Shown piece by piece: positions 53,201-60,730 of a stretch of DNA of 64,000 nucleotides. The DNA comes from Microbacterium sp. MYb62 (GTDB lineage: Bacteria > Actinomycetota > Actinomycetes > Actinomycetales > Microbacteriaceae). Below the pieces are notes generated by a model. It made no database searches. It was given only the letters and a program-made list of their open reading frames with translations, and was not told where the DNA came from. The stretch lies in NCBI RefSeq assembly GCF_002979475.1, contig NZ_PCOY01000001.1, positions 124,001-188,000 of the forward strand, written 5' to 3'. How positions within the stretch are numbered: position 1 is the stretch's first letter; every line of letters begins with the position of its first letter. Made by a program: the position numbers and the translations under genes.

Positions 53201-53248
53201 TACCGGAGCCGTGGCACCGACGAGTAGCGACATGGTGAAATAGTCGGC

Positions 53249-53908
53249 GTGACTTCGACCTCTCCCCTCCAGAACCCCGAGCACGGCATCGCACCGCTCG
53301 AGGCCACTCCTCGCAATCCCTGGGCCCGCTCGATCGGATCACTGATCTTCGTCAGCCGCTGGCTGCAGGCTCCGCTCTACCTCGGACTCATCGTCGCTCA
53401 GGTCGTCTACGTCGTGGTCTTCATGGTGGAGCTGTGGCACCTGATCGCCGAAGACGTGTTCGGCGACATCACGCACATCGACGAAGCCACGATCATGCTG
53501 ACGGTCCTCGGCCTGATCGACGTCGTCATGATCGCCAACCTGCTCATCATGGTGATCATCGGCGGATACGAGACTTTCGTCTCCCGCATCGACACGGACG
53601 GGCACCCCGACCAGCCCGAGTGGCTCTCGCACGTGAACGCGAACGTCCTCAAGGTGAAGCTCGCCATGGCGATCATCGGCATCTCGTCGATCCACCTCCT
53701 CAAGACCTTCATCGAAGTCGGCGGCATGGGCGAGGGCGGCATCAGCACCGACGGCGAGAAGTACACCCCGACCGGCGTGCTCTGGCAGGTCGTGATCCAC
53801 TGCGTGTTCATCTTCTCCGCGCTCGCGCTCGCTTGGATCGACAAGATGTCGCAGAGCACGGCGAAGGCGGCACACGACGCCGCCCAGAGCCCCGCGCACG
53901 CGATCTGA
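53249..53908 (+). CDS. YqhA family (UPF0114) membrane protein
   Basis: 219 aa, GTG start. Four membrane segments; family core RWLQAPLYLGLIVAQVVYVV, then LLIMVIIGGYETFVSRID and KLAMAIIGISSIHLLKTFIE. UPF0114 function is not established. It is divergent from terC (198 bp, including the candidate riboswitch). About 30 extra residues precede the first helix. Confidence 0.9.
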   Translation: MTSTSPLQNPEHGIAPLEATPRNPWARSIGSLIFVSRWLQAPLYLGLIVAQVVYVVVFMVELWHLIAEDVFGDITHIDEATIMLTVLGLIDVVMIANLLIMVIIGGYETFVSRIDTDGHPDQPEWLSHVNANVLKVKLAMAIIGISSIHLLKTFIEVGGMGEGGISTDGEKYTPTGVLWQVVIHCVFIFSALALAWIDKMSQSTAKAAHDAAQSPAHAI

Positions 53909-53963
53909 GACGATGGGGCATCCATCGACACTTCCCTGGTGAGAGACACCGAACGGAAACAGG

Positions 53964-54524
53964 ATGCCCCTGCAGACAAGTGATCAGAAATGGGCGGCGG
54001 CGGCCGCGGCCGGCGACGAGAACGCCTTCCGCGCGCTGTACCGCGCACACGTACGACCCGTGTACTGGATCGCGCAAGGGATCCTCGCCTCGCCGGCCGA
54101 CGCCGAGGACGTGACGCAGGAGACCTTCGTCGTCGCCTGGCGGAAGCTCCCCGACCTCGAGCTGCGCGGCGAGTCGATCCTGCCCTGGCTGGCCACGATC
54201 TGCCGTTTCCACGCCGCCAACCGGCTTCGGCAGCGTCGGCGCGATCAGGCGCACACGGCCGAAGCCGTCGACGAGACCCTGCTCCCGGACACGGTCACCG
54301 TGGAGGAGCAGGTGATCACCGCGGAGCTGGCCGCGCGGATCGCGGCCGAGGTGGGCACACTGGGCGACCTGGACCGCGAGATCTTCCGTCTGTGCGCGTC
54401 CGAGGGCTATGCCTATCAGGCGGCGGCCGAAGAGCTCGGCGTGTCCCACGCCGTCGTGCGGAACCGTCTCTCCCGAGTGCGCACGCAGTTGCGCGGCGCC
54501 GTGAAGGAAGTGAGAGACGCATGA
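53964..54524 (+). CDS. ECF-type RNA polymerase sigma factor
   Basis: 186 aa with region 2 at about 22-88 (DAEDVTQETFVVAWRKL; ILPWLATICRFHAANRLRQR) and region 4 at about 125-180 (LGDLDREIFRLCASEGYAYQ; GVSHAVVRNRLSRVRTQLRG). GGAAACAGG precedes the ATG. The stop overlaps a membrane protein gene as ATGA; that protein is the likely anti-sigma partner. The signal is unknown. Confidence 0.92.
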   Translation: MPLQTSDQKWAAAAAAGDENAFRALYRAHVRPVYWIAQGILASPADAEDVTQETFVVAWRKLPDLELRGESILPWLATICRFHAANRLRQRRRDQAHTAEAVDETLLPDTVTVEEQVITAELAARIAAEVGTLGDLDREIFRLCASEGYAYQAAAEELGVSHAVVRNRLSRVRTQLRGAVKEVRDA

Positions 54525-55651
54525 ACGACCAGACCACCCGCGAGGAGCTGCCCACGCTGTCGGACGAGACGATCGCCCGCATCGAGGACGCGGTCTTCAC
54601 CGAGATCGCCACCGAACGGGCCCCTGCACGTCCGGTCATGGCGAAGTCCCGTGCTCGCCGGCGACGCTGGCTCACCGGCGGAGGCATCGCCGCGGCATTC
54701 GTGATCGGCGTCCTCGTGACTCCGCCGATCCTCGGGGCCGTCGGCGGCTCCTCCTCGGTCACCGCCGAAGGCCTCAGCATGCCCGTCGACTCCGCCGCCG
54801 ACTCCGCAGGCTCCTCCCCCGAGCGGCTCGTCGGTGTGACTCCGGAGTCGCTGCCCGACGGCGCCCTGAGCCCCGACCTGAACGGCGCGATGCTCCCGGG
54901 CACGGCGGTGTCCGACAACGGTCGCGAGATCATCGCGACCGCGCAGGCCACGGTGCAGGTGACGAGCATCCCCGACGCCGCGACCGCGATCGCGGCGCTC
55001 GCCGAGGAACATGGCGGCTACGTCGAGAGCACCGAGATCGGAAAGTCGATGGCGGTCGACGGCTCCGCCGAACCCGCCCCCGCCGATTCGGCGTACGGCT
55101 GGATCAGCATCCGCGTTCCTTCGGCGGATCTGCCCGAGGTGATCACCGCACTCGGCGACACCGGAGAGGTCCTGTCCTCCTCCACGTCGAAGCAGGACGT
55201 GACCTCCGTCGCGATCGATCTGCGGGCGCGGGTCGACTCCACGAAGGCATCGGTCGAGAGGCTCACGCAGCTCATGGCGCAGTCGGGCAGTGTCTCGGAG
55301 CTGATCGAGGCGGAAGTGGCTCTGACCGAGCGTCAGGCTCAGCTCGAGTCGTACGAGCAGCAGCTCGCCGCGCTCGACGATCAGGTCGCGATGTCTTCGC
55401 TCCAGGTGCAGTTGACCAGGTCGGGTGCGCCGACTGCCGCCGATCCCGCGGGCTTCGCCGATGGCCTGCTCGCCGGGTGGAACGGCCTCGTGGTGTCGCT
55501 GAACGCCCTGGTCATCGCCGCCGGGTTCCTCCTCCCCTGGCTCGCCATCGCCGGCATCGTCGTGCTGATCGTCTGGCTGATCCGCCGGACACGTCGAAAC
55601 CGTCGCGCGGGGCGGGCACCGGCGGAGACCGAGGCCGAGGCCGAGATCTGA
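54521..55651 (+). CDS. DUF4349 membrane protein, putative anti-sigma partner
   Basis: 376 aa, ATG overlapping the sigma gene stop. A cytosolic N-terminus (about 1-50) is followed by one membrane helix (WLTGGGIAAAFVIGVLVTPP, about 51-70). The extracytoplasmic DUF4349 domain (about 130-300: IIATAQATVQVTSIPDAATA; YGWISIRVPSADLPEVITAL) includes a coiled coil (EVALTERQAQLESYEQQLAA). A second C-terminal helix follows (about 335-358). Translational coupling to the sigma gene suggests it senses an envelope signal; this is inference. Confidence 0.85.
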   Translation: MNDQTTREELPTLSDETIARIEDAVFTEIATERAPARPVMAKSRARRRRWLTGGGIAAAFVIGVLVTPPILGAVGGSSSVTAEGLSMPVDSAADSAGSSPERLVGVTPESLPDGALSPDLNGAMLPGTAVSDNGREIIATAQATVQVTSIPDAATAIAALAEEHGGYVESTEIGKSMAVDGSAEPAPADSAYGWISIRVPSADLPEVITALGDTGEVLSSSTSKQDVTSVAIDLRARVDSTKASVERLTQLMAQSGSVSELIEAEVALTERQAQLESYEQQLAALDDQVAMSSLQVQLTRSGAPTAADPAGFADGLLAGWNGLVVSLNALVIAAGFLLPWLAIAGIVVLIVWLIRRTRRNRRAGRAPAETEAEAEI

Positions 55652-55670
55652 GGATCGTGGCACCCGACGG

Positions 55671-55702
55671 CCCGCTCCTGAGCACTCAGGAGCGGGTCGT
55701 TT
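55671..55702 (+). terminator. Terminator after the DUF4349 gene
   Basis: CCCGCTCCTGAG and its complement (12 bp, perfect) meet almost without loop at 55671-55696, followed by TCGTTTCGTTGATTTT. It begins 19 bp past the stop. Confidence 0.8.
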
Positions 55703-55721
55703 CGTTGATTTTCCGGGGTAT

Positions 55722-55760
55722 ACAAGAAGTCTTGTCCATCTTCTCCGCGGCGATTAGCGT
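55722..55760 (+). promoter_or_regulatory. Promoter and operator of the HTH-MFS pair
   Basis: TTGTCC (55732-55737), a 17-bp spacer and TAGCGT (55755-55760) form a promoter ending 8 nt before the GTG start, so the mRNA is leaderless or nearly so. The palindrome ACAAGAAGTCTTGT (55722-55735; 6-bp arms) overlaps the -35, a place where an autorepressor would act. Confidence 0.6.
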
Positions 55761-55768
55761 CGATTCCC

Positions 55769-56317
55769 GTGGAAGACATCTCTGTGATCACCGCCGTGCA
55801 TCACCCCCTGCGTCGCCGGATCTACGACTACCTGCTGCTGTACGGCGCCTCGCAGGTCACGGCCATCGCACGCGCCCTCGACAGTCAGGTCGGCAGCATC
55901 AGCCACCACCTGCGGATGCTCGAACGGGCCGGTGTCGTGGAACGCGCACCCGACCCCGCCGGAGACAAGCGCACCAGCTGGTGGGCGGTCGCGCGCCGCG
56001 GACTGACCTGGTCGACCGACGACTACGCCGATTCCCCAGCCGACGCGCTGCTCGCGCGGGAGGCCCAGCGCCAGGGCATCCGGATGCAGATCGACCGGCT
56101 CCAACGATGGCATCGCCGCCGACATGATCCCGCCTATGCCGGGTACGACGGGTCCAACACCGAGACGACCGCCTGGGCTTCTCCCGACGAGCTGCGGGAT
56201 CTCTCCGCACGGATCCTCGGAACGATCCGCGGGTGGCAGGACGGCATCGATCTCGAGGACGGTCAGGACCGTGTTCCCGTCTTCGTGTTCGCCCATGTCT
56301 TCCCCACGGAGCCGTGA
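55769..56317 (+). CDS. ArsR-like winged-helix transcriptional regulator
   Basis: 182 aa, GTG start. Winged helix at about 8-75 (VHHPLRRRIYDYLLLYGASQ; GSISHHLRMLERAGVVERAP). The C-terminal 100 residues are helical and unassigned. No metal-binding Cys cluster. The next gene, an MFS transporter, starts on the last base of the stop (TGATG), so this is a regulator-transporter operon, probably autorepressed through the palindrome over its -35. Confidence 0.88.
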   Translation: MEDISVITAVHHPLRRRIYDYLLLYGASQVTAIARALDSQVGSISHHLRMLERAGVVERAPDPAGDKRTSWWAVARRGLTWSTDDYADSPADALLAREAQRQGIRMQIDRLQRWHRRRHDPAYAGYDGSNTETTAWASPDELRDLSARILGTIRGWQDGIDLEDGQDRVPVFVFAHVFPTEP

Positions 56318-57558
56318 TGACCGCCGTCGGCGACCCCGTCGAACTCGTCGCGCCGCCGGGCTTCCGTCGAGATCGCCTCGTGCATGCCTGGATCGGCATC
56401 AAGGCGCTCTCCGATGCCGGTGACGCGCTGTGGACGATCGCACTCGCCTGGACAGCGGTGCAGATCGCCTCCCCGGCCGTCGCCGGACTGATCGTCGCGG
56501 CCGGCACCGTCCCCCGGGCCGCGATCCTGCTCTTCGGCGGTGTCATCGCCGATCGCGCAGATGCGCGGCGGGTCATGATCGTGTTCAACGTGCTGCGGGT
56601 CGGCGTCCTCGTCGCCGTCGCGATTTGGGTGCTGACGACGCCGCCCTCCGTCGCCATGCTCCTCTTCGCCGCGATCGCGTTCGGGGTGTGCGACGCGTTC
56701 TACGAGCCCTCAGCAGGGACGATCGCACGTCAACTGGTGCGAGCCTCCGATCTGCGGTCGTACGGCGCGGCCGCACAGACGGCGTCGCGCCTCGGGACGA
56801 TGGGTGGGGCGGCGATCGGCGGCGTCATCGTCGCTCATACCGGTCTGGTCGGCAGCGCCTCGGTCAATGCGCTGACGTTCACCCTGGTCGTGGCCTTCAT
56901 CGCGATCTGGCTGCGTCCGCGCTTCCGGCTCGCCCGCGCCGACAAGGAATCCGCCCTGCGCGGCATCGCGCGAGGGTTCGCCCACCTCTCCGCGAATCCG
57001 ACCACGCGGACCCTCGTGATCGCGCTGTCGGGACTGAACCTCGCCGTCGGGCCCGCCGTCGGCATCGGGCTCGCCCTGCGCGCGCACGCCGAAGGGTGGG
57101 GTGCGCAGGCCGTCGGCCTGTTCGAGGCCCTCCTCGGTCTCGGAGCGGCCATCGGTGCGATCTCCGTCGCGAAGTGGCGACCACGGCACGAAGCGCGAGG
57201 CGGGTTCTGGGCACTCGTCCTCCAGGGTGCGGGGATCGTGGCGCTGGGGTTCGGGCCGGCGTGGACGGTCGCCGCGGCGGCCTTCGTGATCGGCGCCACC
57301 GCCGGCTACGCGTCGGTGCTGCTGAGCGCGACGTTCTCGGCCACTGTCGACACCGCCTACCTCGGGCGGATGGGGTCGCTCACGCGTCTGGGCGATGACT
57401 GCCTGATGCCGCTCGCGATGGCGGGGTTCGGCGCGCTCGCATCGGCCACGACCCTCTGGGTGCCGTTCACACTCTTCGGCGGGGCGATGATGGCGCTCAT
57501 GATCCTGCCGTTGAGCAACCGGACCTTCCGAACGATGTCATTGCGCGCCGAGTCCTGA
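56317..57558 (+). CDS. MFS transporter
   Basis: 413 aa from the ATG at 56317, sharing one base with the regulator stop. Twelve membrane helices can be traced. The loop 2-3 motif is FGGVIADRADARRVMIVFNV (GxxxDRxxRRxxM-like). The protein resembles MFS drug/metabolite exporters of the enterobactin/MFS_3 group. The substrate is unknown. Co-translation with an ArsR-like repressor fits inducible export. Confidence 0.9.
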   Translation: MTAVGDPVELVAPPGFRRDRLVHAWIGIKALSDAGDALWTIALAWTAVQIASPAVAGLIVAAGTVPRAAILLFGGVIADRADARRVMIVFNVLRVGVLVAVAIWVLTTPPSVAMLLFAAIAFGVCDAFYEPSAGTIARQLVRASDLRSYGAAAQTASRLGTMGGAAIGGVIVAHTGLVGSASVNALTFTLVVAFIAIWLRPRFRLARADKESALRGIARGFAHLSANPTTRTLVIALSGLNLAVGPAVGIGLALRAHAEGWGAQAVGLFEALLGLGAAIGAISVAKWRPRHEARGGFWALVLQGAGIVALGFGPAWTVAAAAFVIGATAGYASVLLSATFSATVDTAYLGRMGSLTRLGDDCLMPLAMAGFGALASATTLWVPFTLFGGAMMALMILPLSNRTFRTMSLRAES

Positions 57559-57595
57559 TCGGGGTGCGCGCACGAGGAAGGTAGGGTCGTGTGCC

Positions 57596-58909
57596 ATGAG
57601 CACCGCCACCGCCGATCCCACGCCTCGCACCGTGCCGGCAGGCCGCGATCTCACTCTCGACCTGGTGCGCGTCGCGTGCGTGCTGCTCGTGGTCTTCGTG
57701 CACGTCCTGTTCACCGGCGTGGGGCGAGAGGCCGACGGATCGCTGGTGATCGAGAAGACCGTCGAGGCTCAGCCGTGGTTCGCGGCCGCCTCTTGGATCG
57801 CGAACATCATGCCGCTGTTCTTCGTCGTCGGCGGCTACGCGGCGAGAGCCGGATGGCGCTCAGCCCTGGCCCGAGGAGAGAAGGCCGACGCCTTCGTGCG
57901 CATCCGACTGGCCCGTCTCGCCCGTCCCGCGCTCCCCCTCTTCCTGTTCTTCACGATCGCCCTCGGCGCGACGCGCCTCCTCGGTGTCGACCCTGCTCTC
58001 GTCGACACCGTGGCGATCGGCATCGGATCCCCCCTGTGGTTCCTCGCCGCCTACATGATCGCGCAGGCACTGGCCCCGACGATGATGCGGCTGCACGAGC
58101 GGTACGGCGCCTGGGTGCTGCTCGTGCTGTTCGCCGCCGCCCTGGCGGTCGATGCGTTTCGCTTCCTCTTCATCGGCGGGGTCCTCGGGATCGAGCCGGT
58201 CGTTCCCGGCGGATACGGCCTCGGACAGGAGCTCTTCGGCATTCCCAACATCCTGTTCGTGTGGCTGTTCGCTCAGCAGGTGGGATTCGTCCTCTACGAC
58301 GGCTGGTTCGCACGCCGTGCGTGGTGGCAGCTCCTGTCGATGATCGCCGGCGGATACGCGGTGCTGTGGGGTCTCGTGTCTCTCGGCGGATACACGCAGA
58401 GCATGCTCGGCAACCAGTGGCCTCCGACGGCGACGATGGCGGTGCTCGCGGTCATCCAGGCGGCCGCGCTGACCCTTTTGCACAGCCCGCTGACCGCGCT
58501 CATGCGCACTCGCCCCGCCCAGGGCGCGGTGTTCGTCATCGGGTCGCGACTCATGACGATCTATCTCTGGCACCTGCCGGTGATCATGGTGCTCATCGGC
58601 ATCGAGCTGCTCCTGCCACTCCCGTTGCCCGCACCGGGGAGCGCTGTGTGGTGGTGGACGCGGCCAGTGTTCTTCCTCGTGGTGCTGGCGACGGTGCTGC
58701 TGCTCTCGCTGTGGCTCGGCCGCTTCGAGAGGGTTCCGCCTCTCGGACTCCCCCGGCGCCCGTCACGCGCGGCCACGGCAGGGGCGGTGCTGCTGTTCGT
58801 CGTGCCGATCATCGCGATCACGACGTACGGGCTCGACTTCCCCCTGGCCGTGCTCGCGGCCGCCGGCACCGCCGCGGCGCTCTGGCTCACCCGCTCGACT
58901 GCGGCGTGA
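57596..58909 (+). CDS. Acyltransferase-3 family integral membrane protein
   Basis: 437 aa with about ten membrane helices. The family opening is RDLTLDLVRVACVLLVVFVH (R and H of the active site), followed by IMPLFFVVGGYAARAGWRSA. These proteins move acyl groups onto membrane or cell-wall sugars or lipids. The acceptor is unknown. TAGGGT ends 8 nt before the ATG. It is a single gene, convergent with the tRNA gene. Confidence 0.88.
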   Translation: MSTATADPTPRTVPAGRDLTLDLVRVACVLLVVFVHVLFTGVGREADGSLVIEKTVEAQPWFAAASWIANIMPLFFVVGGYAARAGWRSALARGEKADAFVRIRLARLARPALPLFLFFTIALGATRLLGVDPALVDTVAIGIGSPLWFLAAYMIAQALAPTMMRLHERYGAWVLLVLFAAALAVDAFRFLFIGGVLGIEPVVPGGYGLGQELFGIPNILFVWLFAQQVGFVLYDGWFARRAWWQLLSMIAGGYAVLWGLVSLGGYTQSMLGNQWPPTATMAVLAVIQAAALTLLHSPLTALMRTRPAQGAVFVIGSRLMTIYLWHLPVIMVLIGIELLLPLPLPAPGSAVWWWTRPVFFLVVLATVLLLSLWLGRFERVPPLGLPRRPSRAATAGAVLLFVVPIIAITTYGLDFPLAVLAAAGTAAALWLTRSTAA

Positions 58910-58924
58910 ACCGGCCCGAAAAGC

Positions 58925-58956
58925 GAGAAAGCCCCCGGCGAACCGGAGGCTTTCTC
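58925..58956 (-). terminator. Terminator shared by tRNA-Glu and the acyltransferase gene
   Basis: GAGAAAGCC and GGCTTTCTC pair around an inner CCGG-CGAA-CCGG stem (one C-A mismatch). On the minus strand it is followed by GCTTTTCGG, so it mainly serves the tRNA, but it also lies 16 bp past the plus-strand gene. Confidence 0.75.
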
Positions 58957-58963
58957 TGTTGTG

Positions 58964-59036
58964 TGACCCCAGCGGGATTCGAACCCGCGTTACCGCCGTG
59001 AGAGGGCAGCGTACTAGGCCGCTATACGATGGGGCC
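58964..59036 (-). tRNA. tRNA-Glu (anticodon CTC)
   Basis: 73 nt without encoded CCA. Acceptor stem GGCCCCA/TGGGGTC with discriminator A. The anticodon loop CTCTCAC gives CTC, reading GAG. The T arm is CGCGGGTTCGAATCCCGC. The D arm contains GTATAGCGGCCTAGTACGC. Confidence 0.95.
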
Positions 59037-59045
59037 GTCTGGCGA

Positions 59046-59074
59046 AACGTTTCCGTCGCGCGACAACCGTTCAA
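59046..59074 (-). promoter_or_regulatory. Promoter of tRNA-Glu
   Basis: On the minus strand TTGAAC, a 17-bp spacer and AACGTT end about 10 nt before the tRNA 5' end, so only a few nucleotides would need trimming. Confidence 0.45.
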
Positions 59075-59186
59075 GTATGCCATGGCGATTCTCGCTGCGC
59101 CAAATCGACGCCGCCTCCCCTCGAATCCCGGGCGTGGCGCGAAGAATCCGTTTGCCGTGGGCGATCCGAAGGAGTTGACTCTCCTC

Positions 59187-59825
59187 ATGCGCGTCACCAA
59201 GTTCGAACATGCCGCCCTCCGCCTCGATGCGAACGAGCAGACCCTTTTGATCGATCCGGGCTCCTTCACGGCGCCTGTGAACGATCTCCCCGCCCTGGTC
59301 GGCATCGTCATCACTCACGAGCACCCGGACCACTGGACCACCGATCACCTCGATCGCCTGCTTCGTGCGGCACCGGGCACGCCGATCTTCGCGCCGTCCG
59401 GAGTGGCGCGCGCCGCCGAGGGGTACGACATCACCGTGGTCTCCCCCGGCGAGACCGTCGAGGTCGGCGGATTCACGCTGCGATTCTTCGGGGGGACCCA
59501 CGAAGTCATCCACTCCTCACTGCCGACCGTCGAGAACGTCGGCGTGCTCGTGAACGACGAGCTCTACTACCCCGGCGATTCCTATGCGGTTCCCGAGGGC
59601 GTGAAAGTCGGCACGCTCGCCGCACCGCTGGGAGCCCCCTGGCTGAAGATCGGCGAGGCGATGGACTACGTGCTCGCCGTCGCACCGCGTCGTGCCTTCG
59701 GCACCCACGACATGACCCTGTCGGTCATCGGCAAGAACATGCACCGGCAGCGCCTGCAATGGGCGACCGAACAGGGCGGCGGGGAGTTCTTCGTGCTGGA
59801 GCCCGGCGAAACCCTCGACCTCTGA
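59187..59825 (+). CDS. MBL-fold metal-dependent hydrolase
   Basis: 212 aa from the ATG at 59187, with GAAGGAG 12 nt upstream. Metallo-beta-lactamase fold: LLIDPGSF, zinc motif THEHPDHWTTDHLDRL (HxHxDH-like, with Pro inserted as HEHPDH), YPGDSYAVP and FGTHDMTLS. It resembles the UlaG/beta-lactamase-like-2 hydrolases. Substrate unknown. The APH-kinase gene starts 3 bases after its stop, so the two are co-transcribed. Confidence 0.88.
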   Translation: MRVTKFEHAALRLDANEQTLLIDPGSFTAPVNDLPALVGIVITHEHPDHWTTDHLDRLLRAAPGTPIFAPSGVARAAEGYDITVVSPGETVEVGGFTLRFFGGTHEVIHSSLPTVENVGVLVNDELYYPGDSYAVPEGVKVGTLAAPLGAPWLKIGEAMDYVLAVAPRRAFGTHDMTLSVIGKNMHRQRLQWATEQGGGEFFVLEPGETLDL

Positions 59826-59827
59826 CG

Positions 59828-60730
59828 ATGGCGGATTCTCCCGCCGCGGAGCACGTTCTCGACGAACGAGGCGTGCGCGAACTCGTCGGCACTGCCGCGC
59901 CGGAACTGGCGACGCTCGCGCTCAGCCGCTTCGCCGAAGGATGGGACAACGTCACCTGGCGCCTCGGCGCCGACCTCGCCGTGCGTGTCCCCCGCCGGAG
60001 CATCGCCGCCCCGCTCATCAGGAACGAACAGAGCGCACTGCCTCGGCTGGCTGCGGCACTGGCCGCCGAGGGCGTCCGCACGCCGCTGCCTGTCGTCGCA
60101 GGGTCTCCCACGGCCGACTTCCCGTGGCCCTGGTCGATCGTGCCGTGGCTCCCGGGTCGCCAGGCACTCGGTCTTCCTCGACGTGACAACTCCGGGTGGG
60201 CCGCGCAGCTCGCCTCGGCGCTCCTCGCCCTGCATCGAACCGCTCCCGACGACGCGCCGTCCAACCCCGCTCGCGGCGTACCCCTGGCGATGCGGGACGA
60301 CAGCATCCGCCTCCGGCTCGCAGACCTTCCGAGCCGGATCGCCGACCCCCTCGGGACGATGTGGCGGTCCGGGCTCGACGTCGAGCCGTCGACGGAGAAC
60401 GTGTGGATCCACGGCGACCTGCACCCCGGGAACATCCTGGTGGCCGGGGACCGTCTGTCGGCGCTGATCGACTTCGGCGACGTGACGGCCGGCGACCCGG
60501 CCTACGACCTCGCCGCCGGCTGGCTCGCCTTCGATATCGAGGGCCGCCACGTGTTCCGTCGCACCACCGGTGGAAGATACGACGACGCCACCTGGATCCG
60601 CGCCCGCGCCTGGGCGGCGGCGATCGCGGTCATCCTCTGCCATGCGAGCGATGATCGCGAGGACCTCCGCGCGCTCGGTCTCGACACCGCCGCCGAGCTG
60701 GTCAGCGAGGCAGAACTCCCCGCACCGTGA
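59828..60730 (+). CDS. Aminoglycoside phosphotransferase (APH) family kinase-like protein
   Basis: 300 aa. Brenner motif VWIHGDLHPGNILVAGDRLS (about 197-216) and DFG-like LIDFGDVTAGDPAYDLAAGW. The N-terminal ATP site is FAEGWDNVTWRLGADLAVRV. The family phosphorylates antibiotics, homoserine, choline or sugars; nothing here marks resistance specifically. It is linked to the MBL-fold gene and overlaps pepN by 29 bp tail-to-tail. Confidence 0.87.
   Translation: MADSPAAEHVLDERGVRELVGTAAPELATLALSRFAEGWDNVTWRLGADLAVRVPRRSIAAPLIRNEQSALPRLAAALAAEGVRTPLPVVAGSPTADFPWPWSIVPWLPGRQALGLPRRDNSGWAAQLASALLALHRTAPDDAPSNPARGVPLAMRDDSIRLRLADLPSRIADPLGTMWRSGLDVEPSTENVWIHGDLHPGNILVAGDRLSALIDFGDVTAGDPAYDLAAGWLAFDIEGRHVFRRTTGGRYDDATWIRARAWAAAIAVILCHASDDREDLRALGLDTAAELVSEAELPAP

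Noticed and set aside
59828..60730. Aminoglycoside resistance gene
   Set aside because: The kinase fold is clear, but the family is broad and nothing in sequence or context points to antibiotic modification.
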